NCBI RefSeq assembly: GCF_024713945.1
Contig: NC_134677.1
Location: 3,103,001-3,167,000 of the forward strand
Origin: Dermatophagoides farinae
Lineage: Eukaryota; Arthropoda; Arachnida; Sarcoptiformes; Pyroglyphidae
Reading direction: 5' to 3'
DNA length: 64,000 nt
Numbering within the stretch: position 1 is the stretch's first letter; each line of letters starts with the position of its first letter. Of this stretch, positions 48,253 through 61,201 are shown piece after piece. Under the pieces are notes generated by a model. It was not told the origin of the DNA and searched no databases. It saw only the letters and a list, made by a program, of their open reading frames with translations. The translations under genes were made by a program, and so were the position numbers.

Positions 48253-48861
48253 ATGAATAAACAATCATCATCATTTAATTCATTACAATTTGAAACAAAG
48301 TCGCTGAAATCACCAAACGAAAAAATGGTCATACATAATCAACATTCACCCATCAACGGTAGTCGGATTAAAATGCTCACCGCAAATCAACTACGTCAAC
48401 GACAACTTGATCGTCAGGAGATGCAATCACTATTGGCTAAATTAAAGCAATTAGTACCTGGAATCCCTAAACATCGACGTTGCTCTAAATTGGAAATCAT
48501 TCAGCATGTCATTGATTACATTTTTGATCTACAAACTGCACTGGAACAACATCCGATTGCTTCATCATTGGCCGCAACGGCATTTGCTACCGCAGATTTT
48601 GTTGCCGTTGCAACCAATTCAAATATCCAAAGCCATTCAACCAACTCTATTTCCGATCAATCTACATCTCAATTGGCAACCGCGAATGTATCCTGTGATC
48701 GTTACCTCAGCATGACAACAACCGTATCGCTGAATTCGAATAGCCATGAAATGGCCAATATATCGCTACAACCATCACATCATCAATCATATCAACAATC
48801 ACAATTACCGCAAAGGATACCAGGTTCCAATAGGCAACCTTTAGCATCGATCGTTCTATAA
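48253..48861 (+). CDS. emc: Extramacrochaetae/Id-type HLH protein, long form
   Basis: A single exon of 202 residues. The HLH lies at about 57-98 (MQSLLAKLKQLVPGI, then CSKLEIIQHVIDYIFDLQTAL). The segment just before it (QLRQRQLDRQE) carries a few arginines but not a DNA-binding basic region, so it should act as an Id repressor that sequesters E-proteins. The N-terminus is Ser/Asn-rich and the C-terminal half is Ser/Thr/Gln/Asn-rich, resembling Drosophila emc in layout more than the 89-residue Id-1 does. The conserved-looking end (RQPLASIVL) may be functional. The symbol is given for the better structural match; which of the two is the true orthologue cannot be decided here. Confidence 0.9.
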   Translation: MNKQSSSFNSLQFETKSLKSPNEKMVIHNQHSPINGSRIKMLTANQLRQRQLDRQEMQSLLAKLKQLVPGIPKHRRCSKLEIIQHVIDYIFDLQTALEQHPIASSLAATAFATADFVAVATNSNIQSHSTNSISDQSTSQLATANVSCDRYLSMTTTVSLNSNSHEMANISLQPSHHQSYQQSQLPQRIPGSNRQPLASIVL

Positions 48862-50014
48862 ATCTTTCTATAATGTATAATATTCGTTGTCGTTATTGGA
48901 CACATATACCTCCTTCCTTTTTGTCCATATCCCTGTTTTACTAGTTGTTATATCACATTCAGTCATGACTAAGTTGTCAAGTGCAACCACACACACTTAA
49001 GATATAATGATCATATCTATTACTTATGCTGTAATCGATGACGAAAAAGTATAGATTAGGTGGCCACATAAATACATGAATATATAGCTCTATTTATTAC
49101 GATTATATCATACTTGATGATTGATGGATCACTCACTCAGTATTTGTCTATGTTTTAATACTAATCATGTCATTAAAGGCCAATTTGGCCCACTGTTCGT
49201 TCATTCATATCGATTCTTGTATTATTTCAATGTTTTATCCGTTTTGGGTTGTACGTGCGCGCGAAAGGCAGATATGTGTATCACACACTTATTACCATAG
49301 CCATGACATATGGCGCCTGATTTCCATTCACGATACGATTCAATGACCATGTCATGTCATTGTTCAGTATCATGGATACCATATGTCACTCGTCGTTCAC
49401 ACACAAACACATGGCGCCCGTCGGTCATTACACTACAGAAGAGGATATTCCCACGCGACTCTTGTTTTTTGTAAAAAGAATCCGGGTTTCTCACGGAACT
49501 GGTCATGACCAACAATGACAAGCCGTGAGAAAGCCGGAACCATCCAATCAACCAAACAAACAACGATCTTATCAGGGCGACAATCATCTATTAGTAACTG
49601 CATCATTCAAGGTCAACCCTCTGTGTTTCCGGTCGATTTGAGCAGCCATCATTAGCCTTTTAAGAATGATTGATCTAGCTATTAATCTAGCACTTTCTCG
49701 TTTGACTTGAGCTGGCAAGCTGTTTCCGGACCAATAGTGTCAAGCCATATGTTGTGTGGGCATCTCAGGCAAAAACGATAATCGAAGAAACATTTGGCTG
49801 GTTAACTTGAGTCATTCGAACATTCCAAGGCAGGAATTGTTTCGATTGATTGGAACAGCTTGGTTTATAGCATGTATTTTATTAATCGAGGTGGAACATA
49901 TGTCGTAGCAACGAACATTCGGAAGTGATAATGTCGACCACACGAACACATGGCTCATACCTGGCCTTTAGGTTATGCAAGTCAACAGATTGACAGCTGC
50001 ATCCATCTGGTCCA

Positions 50015-50045
<31 letters not shown>

Positions 50046-53000
50046 TTTTTTCTTTGTCACTGGGTTAGCAAGACTAACTTATGGCCAATATGTCAACCCT
50101 TTGGACTATTGTCGTCGTGCGCCTAGCCTTTGTTTGCCGAAAACTAATCCCTTATTCATATGAAGGTGAAGGCCAGATTGACTTATTAGAATGGGCTTGA
50201 AAGCGTACCGTTGCTTAATGCGATTACCGAAATTCAAACGATTGTCTATCAGTTACACGATACACTTTTCACCAAGGTATAATAGCTTACTCGGAAGTGA
50301 TCATTATGGCCTATCGCCATTGGCAATTTGTCTTCAAGGCTGGGCCAGTTTAATGAGGTGCTAAACCTGGATCGACACGTGCCAAGAATCACCTGGTCAA
50401 GTTTCACCAGTCAATGGTCATTTCTTTGATCATCAAATAAGCAGCTGGCCATTTCCTTGAAGACGTTTCGCTCTTCTCAAGACAATCTGTCCCAATCTCT
50501 ATATCGACCGAAATGGGGCCCTATACGCTAATCGAAATACAATGACTGCCATTCAACCATTTGGCCAATCGATTCAAATGCAAGATGAGCCATTTGGTTT
50601 GTCGTTTGGAACAGATGATACGTGAAAATGAGACAAATTCTAAAGCTAGTGGCTAGCCAATTATCATTATCACGGCCATGTGTCTCTTTATGTTTCAATA
50701 TGTTTGTGTGTGTGGCAGTTGAAATTTTGATTTAATTAACCAAAACAAACAGCTGTTATTAGGCTCATCTGCACAATTTATGTCCATGTTTTATATTTGT
50801 CAGTGTGACCACAAACATGGATAGATAAGCCAGTTTTATGTGTGTAAAAAAAAATCTGATGCTCACGACCAAAAATCAACCAAAATCGATGATACATCCT
50901 TACACTATTTTTCAATTTACCAACAAATTCATTCATATTGTAGAAAATCTGACAATATCCGAATAAGATAATCATTACAATACAAATGAATCATATTCAA
51001 AATAAAAAGTTATATAGTGTAAACATATGTCCAAATATCAATTCAAATTATGTTAATGCAAAGAAAACAAAGTTGATTCATACAACTCATATATATATGA
51101 TAAGATGTCGGATACATCACAAAATATACAAGCACTTAGGACCAATGTTAAAACAAACACATTTATTTCTTATTAACTCATTTTTAATCATAAAGTGTTT
51201 TATTTATTATTCCTTACCACCTTGAGATAGTCAGCAACACAAACATTAAATTCGATATATTTTCTTATTTTCAAATGTTTTTTCAATTTTGATTGTTATC
51301 CAATACAGTGAATTTGATAATTTTTTCGTCAACCATCATATCTTTAACATTTTCAAAAACAAACTATAAATTGTGAAAAAAATTCTCAGAAAAAAAAACA
51401 ATTTCATATTAAACAAATCAAAATACAATTAAAAATTAAAAATGAGCATTATGACATCTTATTGATCATCTTGCTTTTATTGGTTTTTCTCAGCATTGAT
51501 TAAGCTCCAAATCATAGTTTAAAACTTCATGGTCGATTCACCAACTAAGATGCTACTGGTTATTTATTTATTATTTATTAGTTTATTTTCCTACACATAG
51601 TTGAAAAATAAAATAAACATAAAAAATCAAAAATAATCAATGATCTTATAAAATCAGATAAGACCTTGGCCTTGTTCTATACGCGCGTTGATGACATGAA
51701 ACGACAATGCACGTGTTCTAGGTCAGTTGGATGTCCACCAAGTTTTTAGCCTTCATATAACCTTTATTCCAATATTGTTGGTAGTGTAAATGAGAAAATT
51801 GATTTTCGCTTAGCTTCAAATCGATTGAATAATAGCCAGATTGTAACTAACTGACAAGATTCTATCGATCCAATGAAATGAGAAATCGATACTTTCACTT
51901 GACAGGCTTTGATCTCTGGCGTTCATAGTCATTATGTTAATTATGTGCCACCAGAACCTTTTGGATCGACAATCGGGCTGCTTATCAGGATTCTACTGGG
52001 TTTCTGGTTCTTTTCTTTCGTTTATCTTTGTTGATTGGACATCATTGATAAGAACCTGAGTGCTGTAATTAACCTTCGAGTCGTTTTTTAAACAGCGCAT
52101 GTGTATGGTTGGAAATGATTATTGTGACCGGAAGAAAATGGTGGTGTTTATTTGTAGGTTCTTTAGATAAACATGGAAAACATTTTAGCTGTCCAATTTC
52201 TACTACACTTCGTTGCTATCCCCGAGAAAAAGCTGGCCACCAACAGATGTATCCAAGACTCCCAGAGAAACATAACACTTGTCTCACAGTCCCCGTATAA
52301 TTCTCATAGGATTCGATCCAAATGTTTCTTTTGTTCTCGATGTATTATTGTCTAATACCAGAAGTTGTATACGCCATGGATTCTGTCTCTGGTCTGATCG
52401 AATCTAATCGGATCTGGTGTATTCTAATGCAGCTGCTTCGTATGGTGGCACCAGGATGGCAGGAAATGATGCAGCCTTGTTGACTGCCTGTGCGATCTGT
52501 GATCATTCAAATTTGATCGCCAGACAAGTTTCGATTCAATTCGATCCATAAGCTACTACTGCTGATATTGATGATGATGATGATGATGATTATGATGATG
52601 TTGAATGGGGTCCAGATGGCTTCAGGTCAATTTCGACCCAAGCCATGTGGAAATAAGCCAGAATTCTGAATGATAACTCTGAATGATAAGTTCCAGGGCG
52701 CGCCATCTGTTCTATGTTTATACGATGAAATATGCTGTATCGAAATGCAGAATTTCTGGTCTATTTACCTCAACTGCTGCTGCTGCTTTAGTTGTTTTCA
52801 GTCAAAAAGAATCGATCCAACAAACTGAACGCGTGATATCAAGTGGCCAGACTGGCTGGTTGATCGTAAATCTTGGCTTGTCCTTCCATCCGTTCCATCC
52901 ATCCATCGGTCGTTGTCGACCAAGCGAAAGAATCCAACATTAGATCTTGATCGAGCAAAAGTTTTCAAATACATCTGGCGTCATCACACCAGTTGGTTGA

Positions 53001-56000
53001 CGAGGCGTCATCACCATGTGGCCATCATCATAACCACCATCAACAGCAACACCGGTGATTTTAATTGGCTAAATTCCATTGGCTGTTAATGGATGCTTGA
53101 TTCGATTGCCCGATAGGTTCTGTGACGACCAAAGCGTGAAGAATGAAACAAGCTGTGATGCTAATCGCCTTAGTTGGTTGGTTGGTTGGTATGCGTATAT
53201 ATGTGATGTCTCTTTTGAACAACTTTGGACAGCTGTGGACCACCATCACCACCGTCAATTCCATTTACAGATCTATTGGAACACAGGCAACCAACAGATG
53301 CATGTTCGATGGCGCCCATATAAAAGCTCTTACCAGCTTGGCCATCTAAATTGAATCAATCGATCTGGCTTTGATAAAATTTCGATTTCAATTATGGACA
53401 TGCTGCTTGTGAGGTGTATTTGGGGGATAGTAAAAGGGGAAATATATTTCCTAATTAGGGTTGTGTTTGTGTGTGAATTAGTAATGTTTGCTTGTCGTTT
53501 GTTGGTTGGTCGTCGTCATCATCATCATCATCATCATCATCATTGGTTCCGTCATTGATTCGTTTGTTCGGTTTGTTCCAGATGTATTGCGAATAGCAAT
53601 GTGAATCCATACAGACATATACACAATAAGCCCAATTGGTGAGAGAATAACGCCAGATGAGACGTTTTATTCTCTTTATTCCTGGTCGTCGCCTAACACT
53701 CTCTGAATTCTCATCATCTGGTTTCGTGTGTGTGTGTGTGAGTGTGGACGCAGATGTTTTGTTTCTTCTTGTCTTGGCTGGCGTGTATGTGTATTTTTGT
53801 GTGTGTGTGTTTGTGTGTTATGTAGAAAATCCAAGAATCTGGTTTTATCGGCGAAAATTTCGCTAGCCCATCTCATTGCTATTACTTTAGCCTATCGTGT
53901 TTCTTATGTTCATTCTTCGTTTTGTTTGAGTCTGATTGAATAGGCTGTTTTAATGTATGTTGGTTTGTGGCCATGCACATATACACACTAAACTGGGTTA
54001 ATCAAGTCTCTAACCAGACAAACAGGACAATATTGGCAGTTCCAATCAACGATATTCAATCGAATCTCAATTTATCCAGATTAGAAATACAATGGCGGTG
54101 GACATGATTCCCTAGGGAAATGGTCCAACACTATTTCAGATAACACATATACACTCTTACTAGATTCAATGGATACAGTGAATCAGTGATGATGGCGCCA
54201 AATGGAAATCTTATGCTACATAGGTTTAATGAATCTAAGAATAGATGGATGAATAAATGAATGGTTTGGTAAGACAGATGGCCAATTGATTTTTCCATTT
54301 GTCGCCATTTGGCCAAATCGAATACCAATCACATCCAAATGTCAATTTAATATGCCTATCTAAGACAGCTTAACCACGTGGCTCAATCCATTCTGTCCTT
54401 ATACAACTGAATTCATAATTGAATTATGGCCGTACATCCCGTATGGAGACATTGAAAATTATTCACCCCCCATACTGAATTTACACACACACACACACAC
54501 ACTAATGGGCTAAAGAATCCAGTCACATGGCCCCTTAACATCTGGCTTTGATTTGTTCATCTATAGTCAAATAGTTGTTGCGAAAAGACGGTCGGTCAAA
54601 TCTGGCCAAATCTGTCGGGCAATAACCAAATACATCTGCTTGTCTGGCCGTTGAGACATCTGTACATCGAACGTGTGTCCACCAACGCGCGCATCTGCGT
54701 TTTCGTATTCGAATTAGGATGACATTTGGAACCCCAAATGCTAAAAAAAGTGAGAGCAGGTTGTCACCAGAATGATGCCATTTTCTATTCTCCAAGAACC
54801 AGATGCATCGCCTGGAATACACACACCTGGATTGGATGATGATCCATGCCTGATCCGGCCAGATCACTGTGAAAGAGAACATTTGTATCAAAATGGATTT
54901 CCATTTGTTTGCTTTAAATTTGCTTCATCACAGTGCTCTCTGACACGTGTCCGTTTTCCAGACCGGAGGTCAGCAACGGTCGTTTGGTCAGCAAATGAAC
55001 ACGTGTATTGGTGCAATCTATTCTTGTCTTTGACCTTGATGTAGATGGTCTGGCTGACTGGTTGATTGTAAGCCAGTCAATGACGCCTGGATCTGGTTAT
55101 TGTTGGATTGTAATACATACTATAGTTTTGGCCTATTCATTCATCATTCTGGTTGTTGATTAAACTGAATGACGGCATTGTGTGTATGTGTGTGTGTGTG
55201 TGAATGAATGCAAACAACATGCCAATCAAATGAATAAAACCACTGTGTATATCTTCACCAAACACTCACTCACTTGGTGGTGTTGGCCAGAACCAGAAAT
55301 CCAGCCAAAAAGCATTCGATAATCGGAAGCAGCCCTACTGGTATTATTGATATGACTGTGAACTATTGTTTTTCCAGTCAGAGAAAAAAAGAATAAAGCA
55401 TTGTTTGTATGAGTGTGTGTGTGTTTGAGTTTGACTGCCTGCTATGGATGGATGAAACAAATCCGATCATTCTCAGCATTCTGTTACCGCATTTCTGCAT
55501 TCAATCAACAAAAACCAACAACCGACCAAATAGACAAACGATTTGATTCAATAGTAAATAGAAAAAATATACAAGACAAAAAACCATAAACATACACACA
55601 CACACACAAACACACATAAATATACAGGCAAATGCCACCAGACAAAAAGCAAAAGAGTATGATACATATTTGGATGCTAATACTCTCAATCCATTGCATC
55701 CAATGTGTCGACCCAAAGACCAATCAACCAATAATGGACGCTTTCAATCGATCGAAATTCGATGAAAACCAGATTTCAGCAATCGAATGGAATCCATGGC
55801 ATGCAAGGTTGTGATGATCAAGAAGGATAGAGCTATCAATGTGTTTGCTGTGATTGACATACACTTGATCGACAATCGGTGTATATGGTCTGGCCTCTTT
55901 CAATCCATCATCAAGCTATCGATTGATTGAATTTTCGGCCGTTGCCTTCAAAAATCATCATTGCCAAATGATCATCATCAAATGTTCGATGGTTTGACGG

Positions 56001-59000
56001 TGTCATACTGGCATCAATTACGCCGGATGTGATTTCGGATGGCAATATCGTGATCAGAGAAAGTGAATTAGAGTCATATTGCATCAACTATGTGCCCTAT
56101 GGTCTGCAGTATGAAAAGAAATATTTTATCTGGCTTTGTTAAAAAGATTGTATGTGTGTGTGTGTGTGTAAGTACAAGAAAACAAGCATGCAGCACCTGT
56201 CCTAATCGTGGCGGCAAGAGTCATTCATTGATAAGAATATTTATTATGGCCTAGTAAAAGAATGGCTTGCCATAGACCGTACAACAGATTCATTAAATGA
56301 GACAAGACTATGATCGTGGCCTTTGTTAGCTACGGTATGCTAGCCTTCAACATTCAAAAAACAAGGGTGGACAGGTAAGCAAAATTCTCAGGTGTTGTCA
56401 AGACAGACTGGCGTCGTTGGCCATTATTAACATTCATTTGGAATTCGGCTTTGCTTTGTTGCCGTCGATCACTATTGTTGACTATTGTTATTGGCCAATG
56501 GGTCCTTCGTTTTTGTTTGTCAATTGTAGGATAGGCCAACACACACACACACACACATACACACACAGGGAAAGCAACAAGTGTATGGTTGATGACCAAC
56601 CCGATGATTAGCCAAATGTCTTAATCAAATGCTATTATCAATCATGACAGCTTTACATCAATAATGCGCCCATGAAACAATGGATTTAGCTTGATATAAT
56701 GATCAAATGTTCAACTAAAGTTAAAAGATCTATTGTTTATGTTTGAATTGATTATCTATGATTATAACCAATTATACATCATAATCACCATGTGTTTATA
56801 TTATATCATAGCAATTATTATGGATAAAGCACCCATCTATTATTGTACTGTACCTGATCAAGATGAGTTAGCCAAATGGCTCCAAATGATTGTATACTAT
56901 GGATATGATGATGGGCTGATAAACAGATGTTGTCTAACTAAGATATTGTCCTAATGAATAATGAATGGGGGGACTGGATTAATTCATATCTCAAACATGA
57001 CCCAATGAATTTGTCTTTTTTCTCTTTGTATCTGTATGAGTGTGTGTGTGTGTGTGTGTTTGTATGTATAAATAAATGGACAAAAATCGCATCTGTTCAA
57101 GCAATCGAAATGTTTGCTCGATTGGCTGGATTTATTAGTTTACTCCCGATCGACGGCATGCAATACACATCCATTGGGAGTTTGTGCTAAAAAACAAGAT
57201 GACGCACCATTGGCAGATGTGTGAGCCGCTAATGTCATCAAATTTGAATCGCCATCAGTATTGCTTAATGGATCGTATCATCTGTATGTGTAAGTGTTTC
57301 TGGACGATCATTCAATCCATTCATCCATTGGCGGCCCTTAGTAATTCAAAATTATTGAAAGGCACACATAGTAGATTTAGTCTCAAGTCTCTATGATTTG
57401 TCAAAATTTGGAAATGTCATTCTGTGAGCAGGTGTTCAATGCTGGAATGATAATCAGAATTAGAAAGGCATACAGTGTGGACATGTGCACCAGAATTGCC
57501 AGAAAACTTGTGAAATGGCCTGATTGGCTCCCAACTGTTAGGACATTCAATTCGATTAGATTGGCTATTGATATGCTGGTCAGATGGAGCTCTTTGATAA
57601 TTCGTGCTGTTGATGCTGGATTAGTATGTAAACTAATAGATACCGTTTTCTCTTTTCTCCCAATTTTAAGCTCTATCCGATTAATCGAATCGGTAAGGAT
57701 ATTTCTATTTTCACTAAATCCACCATTCTCTCTCTCTCTTTTTCTAACAGTATTTGGATGGCAGATTGCATTCAAATGAAAAAAATTCAGTGCAGATGGC
57801 TGCCTTTGAATCGAACATTTGGACAGTGATGGCTGCTGTATTCATATACTCTGGGGATATAGTATGTCCTGTCTGTTTGTGTGTGTATGTTTGCCCAATC
57901 ATTCAATACATCTGCCCATCTATACATATCTCAATACTTAATCATGGAAACTATTTCGCTTACGGACACCTGATTCGTCTTACACCATTTATATCGGTCT
58001 GATTGCCTGATTCCATATATATTAGTTTGGTTGTTTGATTGCGCCTCAAATTCATAATATTGAACTGTTGTCTTATATATGAATCATGTTATGACGAATT
58101 GTCACTGATTACATTACTATTGAAAGCTAACTGTCGTCTGAATATAAAACCATATGCTGGCCTTCTATAATTAGATGCCATCGGCCATATCGATGCACGT
58201 GTTGTTGGTGGTCCAAAACTGCAGAATGACTGGTTGGCCCTTTTGGAACTCACGTAAACCGAGCAAGCCTTAATTCTGCAAGCCTCAATTCCGGACCAGA
58301 TGTCATTGGATACATTCAGGGCTTATCAAGCTGAGGTATTTGACCTTTTGGATAACACACACCACAAATGAACCCAACCACTCATTGCTATTGCCATTCG
58401 ATTCAATTTGATAATGACTTACTTGCACGGATTCCTCAAAGCGAAGCATCAGAGTTGATGGATCGATTCTTTGCGCTTTGGCCAAAGAATGCACGTGTCC
58501 GTATGGTTAATAATCGTGTGGCACATGCTGTCATCATAATCATTTTCAACGTTAGTCAGTTTGTCATCAATTGGATACACATATTTCCATTACAAATTGG
58601 TGATTCTTACTAGAATCATACATTAATATAACCGACGACGAGTGCCATCTATCTGTGTAGACAAAAAACTATACTGGTTTGTAGTGTATCAATCATAGAT
58701 GGTGCTAAATAGATTCGATTGTGCAGTAGATTCACAGAATTAATGCCGTTCAAAATAAACAACTGCTGATGGCCTCGATTCAGATTCTTGTGTTGATTGC
58801 CATAAATGGAATGGCTCCAAACTTTAATACATTGGATGAAACGAATGAACGTCATAAGAAGAGATGAGGTTATTTCGGGCATCGATGCCAAAGATTGCGT
58901 CTTGATGTACATATGCGATTTCGTGGTTAGAGTGTCACCACATGAACCACTGTCGTCGTCTGCTTTTTGCTATAGGTGTGTCGGTTTATTCATTTATTCT

Positions 59001-59492
59001 TTTGATTTGAAATTCATAAAATATCAACTGGAACAAACAAGCCGTACATGTATGTTGATTGGTATGATGCCAACTGAGCTGTTTTTTTTTTTTTTTTTTT
59101 TGATGAAATTCTAAATTTGTCTATTCTGCAGGCATCTGTTTTTCTGATTTCAAAAAGGTCTAAATATAACCATTGGGTGATATTGCCCAAGTGAAATTCC
59201 GTATTTTCGATATTCGTTTACAATTGGCGTCATTTTGCCTTGAACATGTTTAACGCCCATCATTCACACTCCTGGGGATCCGCCTAGCCTGCTCCTTCAA
59301 GATGGAATTTGGCTTGTTTAATTCAGTGCATCTGTTTCGATGATCAGTAGGCATCTAGCCATCACCAGGACCAGTCGTCGTACATTTTGTTTTGTTTTGT
59401 TCATTCGGTTAGTAGTATTGGTTAGCTTGTGTTCATTTTAACCTTTACTTTGTTACCTGTATTGAAGTTTTTAGCTTAATTCGCCCGTAATC
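48862..59492. other. 10.6-kb non-coding tract between Id-2 and troponin T
   Basis: No supported coding region. Candidate ORFs (for example 57393-57779 and its antisense partner) show no motif. It contains a clustered set of CSL-type sites at 49448-49531, CACGTG sites (50376, 51710, 54944, 55000, 58196, 58492), GGCGCC sites (49312, 49413, 53311, 54194), a (CT)n at about 50015-50040, an (ATC)n at about 53516-53543, several (GT)n/(AC)n tracts and a T20 run at 59082-59101. It probably contains enhancers of Id-2 and of the muscle gene troponin T. Confidence 0.5.
49448..49531. promoter_or_regulatory. Triple CSL/Su(H)-type site cluster with nested palindromes
   Basis: Sites fitting YGTGRGAA occur at 49448-49455 (-, CGTGGGAA), 49488-49495 (-, CGTGAGAA) and 49524-49531 (+, CGTGAGAA). 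The last two lie in 15-bp inverted arms (49482-49496 and 49523-49537, 14 of 15 matching), and the loop begins with the perfect palindrome TGGTCATGACCA (49500-49511), which resembles an inverted nuclear-receptor half-site. The position is about 590 bp past the Id-2 stop codon. Confidence 0.5.
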
Positions 59493-61088
59493 ATGTCTGA
59501 CGAAGAAGAATACAGGTATTTAACTTTACCTTATTAAAATTTAAACGAATATTCTAACTTAATTATGACCACCAGTGAGGAAGAGATTGAAGAGCCAGAG
59601 CCAGAGGTCAAGAAGCCTCAGCCACCGAAACAAGCAGAAAAACCAGCTGAAGCTCAATCGGAAGCTGAAGCTGCTATGGATGAAAAAATCCGTAAGAAGA
59701 AACAGGAAGAAGAAGAACAATGGTCTGAGTACATTGAACAACGGAAAAAGCAAAAACAAAAAGAAGAGGATGATTTACGAAAGCTTAAGGAGCGACAAGC
59801 TCTCCGTAAACAAAAACGAGCTGAACAAGAACGTATGCTCGAAGAATGGAGATTAAAACAGGAAGCCCAGCGTATTAAGGAACTCGAAGAACGACGATCG
59901 AAAGAAGCCGAAGCAAAACGCAAACGTCTTGAAGAAGCCGAAAGGAAACGAGCTGCCATGCAAGCTGCATTGAACAAGCAGAAAACCGGTCAAGACAAAG
60001 TGGAACGAAACTTTGTCATTACAAAACGATCGGATGGAGGACCGGGTGCCGCCCTTGGAAATAGTGGATTTGATCGAGTAAGTTTCAGTGCATTTCCTTT
60101 TAGTTTCTGTCTCTCTCTCTCTCACACACACAGTTACTGTTTTAGTTCTCGAACGTAATATCGGCTCGATCCGAGATGGGCAAAACCAAAGAACAACTTG
60201 AAGAAGATAAACGTATCGCTATGTCGTTTCGTGTTAAACCCTTGGACATTGATGGTCTTTCGGTAGATGACCTCAAAAAGAAAGCTTCTCAACTCTGGGA
60301 TATGATCGTACAACTTGAAAGCGATAAGTACGATCTCGAGGAACGTAAAAAACGCCAGGACTATGACGTGAGTTTCAAAAGAGATTCTATAGAATATTCA
60401 ACACATTTACTGATTTTTCCAATTGTCTTAGTTGAAAGAATTGGCCGAACGTCAACGTCAAATCAATCGAAACAAGGCCTTGAAAAAGGGTCTGGATCCA
60501 GAGTACGTGTATTCTACTCATTAGTAGGAATAATTGTTCCATATATAAATAAATCTCTTTGTTCTTATAGTGCTCTGTCAGGCAAATTCCCACCAAAAAT
60601 ATTGACCGCATCCAAATACGAACGACAAGTCGATCGTCGAACATTCAACGACAAAAAGAGCTTGTTCGAAGGCGTATGTTTTCTATTTCACATTGGTTAA
60701 CTCGATAAATGACCTTTCTTTTTTTTACACTTGATAGGGCTACGACGCCATGGTCGAAGCACAATTGGAAAAGATGTGGCAAGAACGTGTTAAAGAATTC
60801 AAAGATAAGGATAAATCCACACTACCTAAATGGGATCCTGAACATCCCAAAAACAAGGAGACCTATGAACCTGGCGCTCGCACCTATGATGTGAATGATG
60901 AAGATGACCTCGACCTGTTGGATGCCTTCATTAAACCACCGGGCTTTGATTCCGCCGGTGGCGACGAGGAATCGACACCAGCTCAAGTACCAGCATCCAA
61001 ACCTCCACCGCCTGCCCAAGAGGAAGAAGAAGAAGAGGAGGAAGAAGAAGAAGAAGAGGAGGAAGAGGAAGAAGAAGAAGAGGAATAA
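59493..61088 (+). CDS. TnT: Troponin T with glutamate-rich C-terminal tail
   Basis: Six coding exons: 59493-59515, 59576-60077, 60146-60367, 60432-60502, 60571-60673 and 60738-61088. Total 423 residues; introns are 60-68 nt with matching phases. It begins MSDEEEY-SEEEIEEPEPEVKK. A long charged coiled coil follows (KKKQEEEEQWSEYIEQRKKQ, the tropomyosin-binding region), then KRIAMSFRVKPLDIDGLSVD, LKKKASQLWDMIVQLES and YDLEERKKRQDYD, which are the TnI/TnC-binding T2 signatures, and KFPPKILTASKYERQVDRR. The C-terminus ends in an uninterrupted run of more than 20 Glu encoded by GAA/GAG, a feature known from arthropod TnT. It anchors the troponin complex to tropomyosin on thin filaments. A possible 5' UTR acceptor (TTTTTAG near 59473) hints at an upstream non-coding exon. 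Confidence 0.96.
61020..61085 (+). repeat. GAA/GAG triplet tract encoding the TnT tail
   Basis: An in-frame purine microsatellite of about 22 codons immediately before the TAA stop. Mixed GAA and GAG codons suggest selection for glutamate and not only recent slippage. Confidence 0.85.
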
Positions 61089-61195
61089 TCTTGTATACAT
61101 GATGCTGAGCTTTGCTTCTCATGTGTCTCATTTATTGATTGTCTATTTATTTCTATTTATGTAAACGTACGTAAGTACGCCGACTAATTTGAACC

Positions 61196-61201
61196 AATAA
61201 A
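61196..61201 (+). terminator. Poly(A) signal of troponin T
   Basis: AATAAA, 108 nt past the stop codon, giving a 3' UTR of about 125-130 nt that ends before the tRNA-derived repeats. Confidence 0.65.

Noticed and set aside
49482-49537. A classic Su(H) paired site (SPS)
   Set aside because: The inverted CSL sites point away from each other with a 28-bp gap, not the head-to-head arrangement with about 16 bp known for SPS.
57393-57779. Overlapping ORFs of about 125 codons on both strands
   Set aside because: Open frames on both strands at once with no motif suggest composition, not coding.
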